Assembly: GCA_036741355.1 (NCBI GenBank)
Contig: DAINSK010000009.1
Location: forward strand, 1 to 64,000
DNA from: JBBRGK01 sp036741355
GTDB taxonomy: Bacteria > Chloroflexota > Dehalococcoidia > CAUJGQ01
Reading direction: 5' to 3'
Length of the DNA stretch: 64,000 nucleotides
Below, in pieces: positions 17,611-25,627 of this stretch (position 1 is the first letter of the stretch; the number at the start of each line of letters is the position of its first letter). A model generated the notes under the pieces. The model saw only the letters and a list, made by a program, of their open reading frames with translations, had not been told where the DNA came from and did not search any database. Made by a program: the position numbers and the translations under genes.

Positions 17611-20229
17611 TCAGTTCGCTTCGCCGGCCCGGGCGGCCAACTCGTCCACGCGGCGTTTCAGCTCTGCCATCTCCGGACCTTCGAGCGTACGGTTGCGGTC
17701 GAGGATCGCGACCGCGTCGGCGCGCGCCAACTCGAGGATATCGACGTCGGTAAGGCGCGCCTGGCGCAGCGCGGGGAGGCCGCTCTGCCGTGTGCCGAAG
17801 TGATCACCCGGTCCGCGCAGTCGAAGGTCGGCCTCCGCGAGCTCCAATCCGTCACCGATGCTCTCGACCAGGTGGAGCCGCTCACGAACTTCCTGGGAAG
17901 CGCTGTCGGTGAGCAACAGACAGTAGCTCTGGTCGCCGCTCCGTCCAACTCTGCCGCGGAACTGGTGCAGTTGTGCTAGACCGAACCGCTCGGCTCCCTC
18001 AATCATGATCACTGTCGCGCCCGGAATATCGATTCCCACTTCAACCACGGCCGTTGAGACAAGAATGCGGTGCGTGCGGTCGCGGAAATCCCGCATAACG
18101 CGTTCCTTCTCGGCGGCAGACATGCGGCCGTGTAACAGGCTAACCGGTATTTCGGGAAAGATATCTGTGCGCAGATGTTCGTACTCTTCCGTGGCGGCGC
18201 GGACGTCCAGGACCTCGGATTCTTCCACGAGGGGGCAGATTACGAACGCCTGAAAGCCTTGCTCCACCTGGTCTAGCACAAAGCGATAGGCATAATCGCG
18301 TTGGTGCGGTTCGACAATGCGCGTTTTGATCGGCTTGCGTCCCGCGGGCATCTCGTCGATGACGGAGATGTCGAGGTCGCCATACACGGAGAGCGCAAGC
18401 GTCCGCGGGATCGGCGTGGCTGTCATGACAAGGACGTGCGTGTTCTCGCCCTTGTCGATGAGCGTGCTGCGCTGGCCGACACCGAAACGATGCTGTTCAT
18501 CGATAACGGTCATGCCGAGTCGCTTGAACTCAACGGTGCCCTGTATGAGCGCCTGGGTGCCAACGGCGACGTCGATCAGCCCGAGCGCTAAAGCTTCCTG
18601 AACCTCGCGCTTCGCTTTGGCTCTCAGGCCCCCGCGAAGCAACGCGATGCGTAGCCGCCGTTCGAGCCACGGTGGCCGGCATTCGACGATATAGTCAGCT
18701 GCTTCGGGCTCACCGCCAAACAGCCCGCAGAGCGTGCGAAAATGCTGTTCTGCCAGAATCTCCGTTGGCGCCATGATCACCGACTGGTATCCATTCTTGA
18801 CCGCGGCCACCAGTGCCGCGGCCGCGACCACCGTCTTGCCGCTGCCCACGTCGCCCTGTAGCAGCCTTGTCATAGGCGTTCGGCCCGCGAGGTCGTCGAG
18901 AATAGCGTCGATCGCCTTCAGCTGGCTGCCCGTCAACGGAAAAGGAATGCTGTCGATAAATGCAGAACGGTGAACCTCCGCTAATGGCAGCGGCGCGGCA
19001 ATCGCGGACGAGGTACGCTGCGCCCGTCTCGCCAGGACTGATAGTTGCAGCATCAACAGTTCGTCGAACGCCAGCCGGCGACGGGCTTGTTCAAGCGCCT
19101 CATGGTTGTCCGGGTAGTGCGCCTGTCGAATCGCATCGGGCAGGGTCGGGAAGCCGTGTGTTGCTCGTACCCCGGCCGGGAGCGGGTCGACAATCTCGCC
19201 TGCAAAGCGGTCCACCGCTGCCCGAACGAACTGACGCATTGTCCGGTTTTGCAACCCCTGTGTCAGCGGATAGACGGGCACCAGCCGGCCGGTGTGGATC
19301 GCTCGGTCGATATCGCTGCCCTCGTCGACGGGCTCCCACTCGGGATTCTGCATCTGCCGCTGGCCCTGATACGTGCTTACTTTGCCGCTGAGAGTGACCC
19401 GTTGGTTTGTCCGCAGACGGGTCGCAGGGTACGGGTTGTTGAAGAAGATGACCTGAATGTTGCCCGTTTCGTCGCCGACGATCAGTTCGGACGACTTGCG
19501 TTTGGTTCGCCCCACGGCAATTGCAGTGGCGCTCCAGACGTGCGCCACCACGGTCTGTTGCTCGCCGGGTTGCAATGCGCTGATCGGCACGATGTGAGAG
19601 TAGTCATCGTGCCGGTTCGGAAAATGAAAGATCAGGTCACGGACGCGCGCGATCCCCAGCCGGTTGAGAGCTTCGGCGCGGCTTGGACCGACGCCCGGGA
19701 GGTCGACAACCGGCGATTCGATTGCGAGCGGCGTCCGCGTCTTCCGGGCGGTGGGCGCGGTGGGCGGCGTAGGTGCGCGACTCGGTTTCTCAGATGCGCT
19801 CTGAGGCTTTGCCGATTCGATTCGCGATACCGCCCGCGTCTGCGCGTTAGCGCTTTTGGCTGGACGCTCCCTGGGGTTCGCCGCAGTCGCCGACGGATGA
19901 CGGACGCGACCGGCCGGAGGCGCAATCATAGTTGCCGTCTGGCTTTCGGCCGCGGGCTCGCTTTTGGCAGCCCGGGTTTGATCACGCAGAATTATGAGCG
20001 CCCGTTCGATCCAGCCCCGGCGGGCTTCGCGCGACATGCCGCCGTAGCTATGAGCGGGCAGAGCCAGCACCGCCTCTTCCACGGGCGACCCTGACTGTAC
20101 CATTCCCAGTAGATTAGTCAGGAGCGCGTCGAGGCCGCCAATGACCGTCTGGTCCCGGCAGCCGCCCGAAAGCTCATATCTGAGCACGTTGCGAAGCCGG
20201 TCAGTGGCCGGCGGCGTGATAGCGGCCAT
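17611..20229 (-). CDS. recG: ATP-dependent DNA helicase RecG
   Basis: Superfamily 2 helicase that remodels stalled forks and Holliday junctions. The C-terminal two thirds carry the wedge (OB) domain (PGVGPSRAEALNRLGIARVR then FHFPNRHDDYS), Walker A GDVGSGKT, DEQHRFG in place of DEAD, motif III TATPIPRT and the RecG-specific QFRGRVGRSGDQSYCLLLTD. At 872 residues it is longer than the common 680-700; the extra roughly 170 residues at the N-terminus are helical, then Ala/Pro/Lys-rich and low-complexity. It follows degV by 6 bases, so it belongs to the fakA-degV-recG operon now split by an IS upstream. Confidence 0.96.
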   Translation of the reverse strand: MAAITPPATDRLRNVLRYELSGGCRDQTVIGGLDALLTNLLGMVQSGSPVEEAVLALPAHSYGGMSREARRGWIERALIILRDQTRAAKSEPAAESQTATMIAPPAGRVRHPSATAANPRERPAKSANAQTRAVSRIESAKPQSASEKPSRAPTPPTAPTARKTRTPLAIESPVVDLPGVGPSRAEALNRLGIARVRDLIFHFPNRHDDYSHIVPISALQPGEQQTVVAHVWSATAIAVGRTKRKSSELIVGDETGNIQVIFFNNPYPATRLRTNQRVTLSGKVSTYQGQRQMQNPEWEPVDEGSDIDRAIHTGRLVPVYPLTQGLQNRTMRQFVRAAVDRFAGEIVDPLPAGVRATHGFPTLPDAIRQAHYPDNHEALEQARRRLAFDELLMLQLSVLARRAQRTSSAIAAPLPLAEVHRSAFIDSIPFPLTGSQLKAIDAILDDLAGRTPMTRLLQGDVGSGKTVVAAAALVAAVKNGYQSVIMAPTEILAEQHFRTLCGLFGGEPEAADYIVECRPPWLERRLRIALLRGGLRAKAKREVQEALALGLIDVAVGTQALIQGTVEFKRLGMTVIDEQHRFGVGQRSTLIDKGENTHVLVMTATPIPRTLALSVYGDLDISVIDEMPAGRKPIKTRIVEPHQRDYAYRFVLDQVEQGFQAFVICPLVEESEVLDVRAATEEYEHLRTDIFPEIPVSLLHGRMSAAEKERVMRDFRDRTHRILVSTAVVEVGIDIPGATVIMIEGAERFGLAQLHQFRGRVGRSGDQSYCLLLTDSASQEVRERLHLVESIGDGLELAEADLRLRGPGDHFGTRQSGLPALRQARLTDVDILELARADAVAILDRNRTLEGPEMAELKRRVDELAARAGEAN

Positions 20230-20235
20230 CGACGA

Positions 20236-21090
20236 TTAACCGGACCCCACGACGCGCTGAATCGCGACCGTTCCGAGGCCATTTGGTCCGGCGTACGCGC
20301 CGACCACTGGGCCGATCCACTTGATCCCGACGTCGACGCCCGGCAGCGCAGAGCGCAGGCGCGTGGCCAGGGCTTCTGCGTCCGAGATCGCGCCGGTGTG
20401 CTGCACGATCACCCGTTCGACGTCCGGTAATTCGATAGTTTTGTCGAAGATGCGTTCGATGCCGCGGGCGCGACTGCGAACTCGCTCGGCCGGGCCTACC
20501 TCGCCCTCTTTCACGTAAACGATCGGTTTGATATTGAGCATCCCGCCGAGCAGGGCACGCGCTTTGCCGATGCGCCCGCCTTTCTGGAGGTATTCCAGTG
20601 TGTCGAGCAGAATCGTAATTTGGTGCCGCGGTATCTGCGCTCTCACAGCTTCCGCCGCGGCTTCTGCGCTGCCGCCCTGTTCAGCAACTTTCGCTGCCCG
20701 CTCCACCAACGCCCCGAGCCCTCCGGCAACAGTCATGCTGTCGAGGGTATACACACGACAACCAGCCGGGGCTTCGCTTGCTGCCAAACGCGCGGAGTTT
20801 AGTGTGCCTGATAGCCGCGAAGATACCGTAATGCAGAGGATCTCCGTAGCGCCTGCGGCCGCGAGGCTGGCGTAAGCCTGCTGAAAGGCGCCCATAGGTG
20901 GCTGGGACGTTCGCGGAAAAACTGCCGACCTGACCAGGCGCTCGTAGAACTGTTCGGGGGTGATCTCAATCTGGTCGAGGAACGCTTCATCACCGAAACT
21001 GACGATGAGCGGCACAATAGTGACGCCTAATGCCTCGGCTTCGGCGGCGCTGAAATCGGCGGTGCTATCGGTGACGATTCTGACTGTCAT
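20236..21090 (-). CDS. DegV family fatty-acid-binding protein (FakB type)
   Basis: A 284-residue DegV/FakB protein. N-terminal VRIVTDSTADFSAAEAEALG, ISVSFGDE-type strand, TSQPPMGAF with the fatty-acid carboxylate-binding serine, ITVSSRLSGTLNSARLAA, and the C-terminal TLEYLQKGGRIGKARALLGG are all hallmarks. FakB presents exogenous fatty acids to the kinase FakA. The partner gene fakA is directly upstream (11 bases) but broken by an insertion sequence, so acyl-phosphate formation by this pair is probably lost or depends on another copy. Confidence 0.93.
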   Translation of the reverse strand: MTVRIVTDSTADFSAAEAEALGVTIVPLIVSFGDEAFLDQIEITPEQFYERLVRSAVFPRTSQPPMGAFQQAYASLAAAGATEILCITVSSRLSGTLNSARLAASEAPAGCRVYTLDSMTVAGGLGALVERAAKVAEQGGSAEAAAEAVRAQIPRHQITILLDTLEYLQKGGRIGKARALLGGMLNIKPIVYVKEGEVGPAERVRSRARGIERIFDKTIELPDVERVIVQHTGAISDAEALATRLRSALPGVDVGIKWIGPVVGAYAGPNGLGTVAIQRVVGSG

Positions 21091-21101
21091 GCGCGGACAT
21101 T

Positions 21102-21791
21102 CTATTCCACCGAGAGGATGTAGTCGTAGTACGGTTGTCCACCGGAGATGGTCTCAACGTCCACGCTCGGGAAACGCTCCTGTAGTCGCTTTGAAACAGC
21201 GTTAGCTTCGTCGGCGCTGACCTCTTCTCCGTAATACAACGCGACGGCAGCGCCGTCTGCCGGCATGAGCCGCTCCGTGGCGGCAAGCAGCGCTTCCGCG
21301 GTCGTGGATGAGGTGACCGCAAGCTGGTCGTCTATCAGCCCGATAGGCGTTCCTGCTTCGAATTGAAAGGCGCCAATGCGTGCGGCGCGTGCCGCGCGGG
21401 TGATCTCTATCGTGCGCACGGTCGCTGCCGCTGCCTGCATGACTTCGGCGTTTTGGTCGGGCCCGTCTTCGGAGTTGAACGAAAGGAGCGCGGCGAACCC
21501 CTGCGGAATCGATCTCGTTTTGACCACCGCAACCTGCTTGTTCGAGAGCTGTGCCGCTTGCTCGGCCGATAGAATCGCGTTTTTGTTGTTCGGAAGAACG
21601 ATCACGCGGTCCGCGGCAACCGCCTCAATCGCCTGCAAGATCTGCTCGACGCTTGGGTTCATCGTTTGACCGCCGGTTACAACCCTCGACGCTCCCATGC
21701 TTCGAGCGACATTTGCGAGTCCCTCGCCGTTCGCGATTGCCACCACCGAGATGGACTCGATGCTGCCGGCTTGCCTTCCAGTATCAAACAG
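21102..21791 (-). pseudogene. fakA: Fatty acid kinase FakA (DAK2/YloV type), C-terminal part split off by IS
   Basis: C-terminal portion of the fatty acid kinase: ISVVAIANGEGLANVARSMG, VVTGGQTMNPSVEQILQAIE and VIVLPNNKNAILSAEQAAQL are standard for the domain that contacts FakB. The frame is open from 21791 at the IS junction but has no initiating codon with a good ribosome site; GTG 21746 is the first possible restart. When the IS and one TTGG copy are removed, the frame joins that of 23603-24631 exactly and gives a single 572-residue protein, the family length. Confidence 0.9.
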
Positions 21792-21795
21792 TTGG
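21792..21795. repeat. Target site duplication, left copy (TTGG)
   Basis: TTGG directly outside the left inverted repeat, repeated at 23603-23606 outside the right one. Removing one copy together with the IS restores the fakA frame, which supports this as the true duplication. Confidence 0.8.
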
Positions 21796-21810
21796 CAGCC
21801 TGTTGAAAAA
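21796..21810 (+). repeat. Left terminal inverted repeat of the IS
   Basis: CAGCCTGTTGAAAAA, exact reverse complement of 23588-23602. Confidence 0.92.
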
Positions 21811-21863
21811 TAGCTATGTATAGCAGCTGCTAGCTATAATACGTCAAGCAGGGTCGACGGTTC

Positions 21864-23750
21864 GTGGCGGCGGGCACCGGCATTTCCAACCTGCTCTTCT
21901 CTCCTGGTGCGAGCACGTCCATGCTTGGTCCTGCCAAGGCGCGCCGGCTTGACGAGTTGGTGATCACCTCACTGGAACTGCTGGTCCCTCCCGGTAACCC
22001 GTATCGCGACCTGGAGGCGAAGCTGGACCTAAGCTTCGTGCGGGACTGGGTGGGCGACCTGTACGCCGACTGCGGCCGCCCCAGCATCGACCCGGTCGTC
22101 TTCTTCAAGCTGCAGCTCATTCTCTTCTTCGAGGGGTTGCGGTCGGAACGCAAGCTGGTCGAGACGGCGAGCCTCCATCTCGCGCACCGGTGGTATTTGG
22201 GGTACGCGCTCGATGAACCGTTGCCCGACCATTCCAGCTTGACCCGCATCCGCCACCGGTTAGGTGTGGGCATCTTCCAGCGTTTCTTCGAGCGGGTGGT
22301 GGAGCTCTGCCAGGAAGCCGGCCTTGTCTGGGGCAAAGAACTCTTCTTCGACGGCACCAGGGTCGTGGCCAACGCAGACATAGACTCGCTGACGCCGCGC
22401 TTCGCGCAGGCAGCACGGGAACACGTCGACCATCTCTTCACGAACGACTCCGCTCCTACTGCGGACAGTGCAAGCCCGGGGGCGCCTGCAGGCGAGACGC
22501 TTGTGACGGAGAGCGAGCCGCAGCCTGCGGCTGCCAATGCGCGTGCTCTGCCCGCCGACGCGGCGGCCGAGGGCAATGACACGGGCCACACGACCACCCC
22601 GGCGGAGCAGGCAACCGCACCGACCGCCTTGCCATTCAGTGGGACCGAGACAGAGCAAGCGGCACTCGCCAGTGAGAACGAGGCACAGTGGAAGCTGTTG
22701 GACCAGCACCGGCTCGATCCGAACCGCCCGCCGTCGGGCCCGTACCGGCGGATCACGGATTTTCGGGTCAGCACCACCGACCCGGACGCTGCACCGATTG
22801 GCAAAGGCGCTGTGGGCAAGTTGGGGTATCACGATCACTACGCCGTCGACGGCGGGAAGGCGCGCATCATTGTCGGCGTGCTGGTGACACCGGCCGACGT
22901 ACAAGACAATCAGGCATTCCTCGATCTGCTCGATCGGGTGCGCTTTCGCTTCCATCTGCAGGTCCGCCGCGCGATTGCCGACAGCAAGTACGGTACCGGC
23001 GAAATCCTGCGTGAACTGGCGGAGCGCGGCATTACCGCGTACATGCCCGTCGCCGACCATGAGCAATCCGGTCCGTTCTTTAAGCACAAGGACTTCATGT
23101 ACGAGCCGGAAACCGATAGCTACCGCTGTCCGCAGGGACAAGTGCTGACGTTTCGCGGCAACAGCTACACAACGCGGTCAGGCAAATACGAAGCCCCCGC
23201 GGCAGTCTGTGCGGCGTGTCCGGTCCGCGCAGACTGCACGGAGGGCAGCAAAGGGCGCGTCGTCAGCCGTTCCTTTGATGAGGACTACCGCGAACTGGCC
23301 AAGCAACAGCAGACGACCGAGGCGTACAAGAAGGCACTGCGCAAGCGCCAGGTCTGGGTCGAGCCAATGTTCGGCGAGGCCAAAGAGTGGCACCAGCTGC
23401 GGAAGTTCCGTCTCCGCGGGTTGGACAACGTGAATATACAGGGGCTGCTCATCGCAGCCGGACAGAACCTCAAGCGCTTGCTAGCGGCATCCAAACGCGG
23501 GAATCGACCCACGGTAGAAGCGCGCCACCGTTATTTTCGCGCCGTTCTGACCCATCGAACTGTGTTCGGAATGCCAACAGTTAGTCGTTTTTCAACAGGC
23601 TGTTGGGTTTCCGAGACGGCACTGTGTGGTTCGGCGCGGTCCGCGAACCTGGAGTATTGCGCCTGCATGTTCTCGAGTTTGATTCCGGTCAGAGATCCGA
23701 GCCTAATGCTGAGTGAAATTGCCGCACCCGGATCATCGCAGTGCACGTGA
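21864..23750 (+). CDS. IS1182-type DDE transposase
   Basis: About 580 residues lie inside the IS. The N-terminal DUF772-type domain includes RLDELVITSLELLVPP and GRPSIDPVVFFKLQLILFFE; the Asp in ELFFDGTRVVANADIDSLTP is the first catalytic acid candidate; an Ala/Pro/Thr-rich insert (about residues 195-260) is followed by DPDAAPIGKGAVGKLGYHDH and IADSKYGTGEILRELAERGI. Then come a Cys-pair segment (CAACPVRADCTEG) and the C-terminal ERP-like KRQVWVEPMFGEAKEWHQLR. GTG 21864 is the upstream start; ATG 21921 is an alternative. The last IS codon is TG plus the first flank base; here that base is T, so there is no stop and translation runs 49 codons into antisense fakA to 23750. Confidence 0.9.
   Translation: MAAGTGISNLLFSPGASTSMLGPAKARRLDELVITSLELLVPPGNPYRDLEAKLDLSFVRDWVGDLYADCGRPSIDPVVFFKLQLILFFEGLRSERKLVETASLHLAHRWYLGYALDEPLPDHSSLTRIRHRLGVGIFQRFFERVVELCQEAGLVWGKELFFDGTRVVANADIDSLTPRFAQAAREHVDHLFTNDSAPTADSASPGAPAGETLVTESEPQPAAANARALPADAAAEGNDTGHTTTPAEQATAPTALPFSGTETEQAALASENEAQWKLLDQHRLDPNRPPSGPYRRITDFRVSTTDPDAAPIGKGAVGKLGYHDHYAVDGGKARIIVGVLVTPADVQDNQAFLDLLDRVRFRFHLQVRRAIADSKYGTGEILRELAERGITAYMPVADHEQSGPFFKHKDFMYEPETDSYRCPQGQVLTFRGNSYTTRSGKYEAPAAVCAACPVRADCTEGSKGRVVSRSFDEDYRELAKQQQTTEAYKKALRKRQVWVEPMFGEAKEWHQLRKFRLRGLDNVNIQGLLIAAGQNLKRLLAASKRGNRPTVEARHRYFRAVLTHRTVFGMPTVSRFSTGCWVSETALCGSARSANLEYCACMFSSLIPVRDPSLMLSEIAAPGSSQCT
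23588..23602 (-). repeat. Right terminal inverted repeat of the IS
   Basis: TTTTTCAACAGGCTG, exact reverse complement of the left end; followed by the second TTGG copy at 23603-23606. Confidence 0.92.
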
Positions 23751-24631
23751 ACGTAAAGAGCCGTTGCGTCGCCGGCCACGATCAAGGAGTCGCCGAACGA
23801 CGTCAATTGGTTCCTTAGCTCCGCTGCCTGAAGCCCCGTACCGCTGAGAAGGAACTCGGTGCAATACCCGAAGGCGGAGTTGCCCGATCCATGCAACTCG
23901 GAGGTTTGGTCGAGCCAGCTTTGGCGCGGGGCACCGGCTCCGTGAGCCTCCTCGGGCAGCGCCTCTCCACGCACGAAGGTTACCGCGCCCTCCAGCAGTA
24001 CGACCAGACCGAAGCCGCCAGAATCGACGACGCCAGCCTCCTTGAGCACCGGTAGCTGGTCTGGCGTCCGCGCCAGGGCGTCGCGTGCGCCGGCGAGAGC
24101 AGCTTCCAACACGAGGAGCGGAATCGCGCCGTCGGCTTTGTTCGCTGCGGCGGCGGCGGCGCGGGCTACCGAGAGGATCGTACCCTCCATCGGATGTTCT
24201 AGCGCGCCGTAGGCGGCTTGCCGTGCTCCTGTCAACGCGCGGGCGCAAGCGGGCCCATCCACGTACTCAGCGGCCGCTGTTGCGTCGGCGAAACCGCGAA
24301 GCCACTGCGAGAGGATAACGCCGGAGTTGCCACGGGCGGACATCAGGGCACCACGCGCTATGACAGAGGTGACTTCTGCGACGGAGCGGAAATCCGCGTC
24401 CGCGGCCTTGAGCGCACCCTTCAAGGTGGCAGCCATGTTGCTGCCGGTGTCCCCATCGGGCACGGGAAAGACGTTGATCGCGTCGATCGCATCGGCGTTG
24501 CGCTCCAACCAGAGGCCGGCCGTGCGAAAGAGATCGCGTAGCTGAACGCCGTCGAGCTTGGTGAATACGCGGGCGCTACCGGATGCGGACTGCGGATCGC
24601 GCGTGCTAGCGAGTTCGGCGCTCGAGCTCAC
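23603..24631 (-). pseudogene. fakA: Fatty acid kinase FakA (DAK2/YloV type), N-terminal part split off by IS
   Basis: The 343 native codons from GTG 24631 hold the DAK2 (DhaL-like) kinase domain with the metal/nucleotide aspartates in NVFPVPDGDTGSNM, the SARGNSGVILSQWLRG loop and HPMEGTILSVARAAAAA, then the middle domain (KEAGVVDSGGFGLVVLLEGA). Reading continues 24 codons into the IS and stops at 23531. The protein made would keep the ATP domain but lack the FakB-docking C-terminus. Divergent from rpmB, a gene order common in Chloroflexota and Firmicutes. Confidence 0.9.
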
Positions 24632-24747
24632 GTGCGCCCGCCTCCGGTAAGCGGAACGCCGTCGCGCTTGTTCGGCCCGGCGACGCCTGCTAGGATTGTT
24701 GCATTGTACGTAGACGGTACCTGGCCGTCAAAGCTGAGGTTACTCGG

Positions 24748-24963
24748 GTGGCATCTGGACTTTGTGACGTGTGCGGCAAGCATACTGTATTTGGTCGAAA
24801 CATTCGCCATAAGCACTCCGGCCGCTGGGAGCGCAAAGCTCCGGCGACGAGCCGTACATTTAAACCAAACGTACACAAGCAGGTGATCGCGACGGCGATC
24901 GGCCTGGTACGACTCAATATTTGCACTCGCTGCCTGCGAACGACTACCAAGGTAAAAGCGTAG
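24748..24963 (+). CDS. rpmB: 50S ribosomal protein L28
   Basis: A 71-residue L28 starting at GTG 24748. It keeps the zinc-type cysteine pairs CDVCGKHT and CTRCL, the FGRNIRHKHSGRWERKAPAT segment and KPNVHK. The zinc-binding form is retained. It overlaps the convergent rpe gene by 20 bases at the 3-prime ends. The fakA gene is divergent. Confidence 0.95.
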   Translation: MASGLCDVCGKHTVFGRNIRHKHSGRWERKAPATSRTFKPNVHKQVIATAIGLVRLNICTRCLRTTTKVKA

Positions 24964-25627
24964 GCTCAACGCTCCTGCGCAGTTCCCGGATCGCCGCGTT
25001 GATCCCGTCGGGATGGCCGTACACCGCACTGCCGGCAACCAGAACGTCGGCGCCCGACGCAACCGCCAGGGCTGCCGTTGCTGAGTCCACGCCGCCATCG
25101 ACCTCGAGTTCGCACGCAGGATTTAGAGCCTCGATAAGAACCCGTGCCTCACGTAGCTTTTCATACGCCAACGGGAGAAATTTCTGGCTGCCCCAGCCGG
25201 GGTTGATGCTCATGACGAGCAGCAGGTCTAGGTCCGGCAGTATCCAGCGAACGTCGTCCAGCGGCGTCGCCGGATTGACAGCCACCCCGGCCCGCATGCC
25301 GGCCTGTCGTATGTCATGGACGACCCGATGGAGGTGGGTGCAGGCTTCGGCATGGACCGTCAGGATGGAGGCTCCGGCTTCTCTGAAGGCGTTGATCTGG
25401 CGATCGGGTTGAAGGATCATCAGGTGTAGGTCGAGCGGGAGCGAAGTACTGCGGTGGACGGCATCCGCGATTAGCGGCCCAAGGGTGATGTTGGGCACGA
25501 ACTGACCGTCCATTACATCGACATGGATGTAGTCGGCACCCGCATCCTCCGCCGCGCGCACCTGCTCTCCGAGTCGGGCAAAGTCCGCGGCGAGGATCGA
25601 CGGCGCAATTTTTATCTGTCTAGCCAT
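24944..25627 (-). CDS. rpe: Ribulose-phosphate 3-epimerase
   Basis: A 227-residue TIM-barrel epimerase interconverting ribulose-5-P and xylulose-5-P in the pentose phosphate or Calvin cycle. Motifs: KIAPSILAADFARLGEQV, HVDVMDGQFVPNITLGP with metal His/Asp, LDLHLMI, VMSINPGWGSQKFLP and the C-terminal EVDGGVDSATA and GSAVYG. Its start overlaps the end of argH by 8 bases, so it is the second gene of an argH-rpe operon. Confidence 0.96.
   Translation of the reverse strand: MARQIKIAPSILAADFARLGEQVRAAEDAGADYIHVDVMDGQFVPNITLGPLIADAVHRSTSLPLDLHLMILQPDRQINAFREAGASILTVHAEACTHLHRVVHDIRQAGMRAGVAVNPATPLDDVRWILPDLDLLLVMSINPGWGSQKFLPLAYEKLREARVLIEALNPACELEVDGGVDSATAALAVASGADVLVAGSAVYGHPDGINAAIRELRRSVEPTLLPW

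Larger units (their letters stand above)
21796..23602 (+). mobile_element. Insertion sequence of IS1182/IS5-like type inside fakA
   Basis: An 1807-base element bounded by perfect 15-base inverted repeats CAGCCTGTTGAAAAA (21796-21810) and its complement (23588-23602), flanked by TTGG duplications. It carries one transposase on the plus strand, opposite to the interrupted fakA. Intact repeats and an uninterrupted transposase imply a recent insertion. Besides cutting fakA it should reduce readthrough into degV and recG unless a promoter in the element compensates. Confidence 0.93.

Noticed and set aside
19045..20094. 349-codon plus-strand open frame
   Set aside because: Antisense to recG with no ribosome site or motif.
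21830..23141. Long minus-strand frames across the IS
   Set aside because: Shadows of the transposase; Ser/Arg-rich with no transposase or accessory-protein motif.
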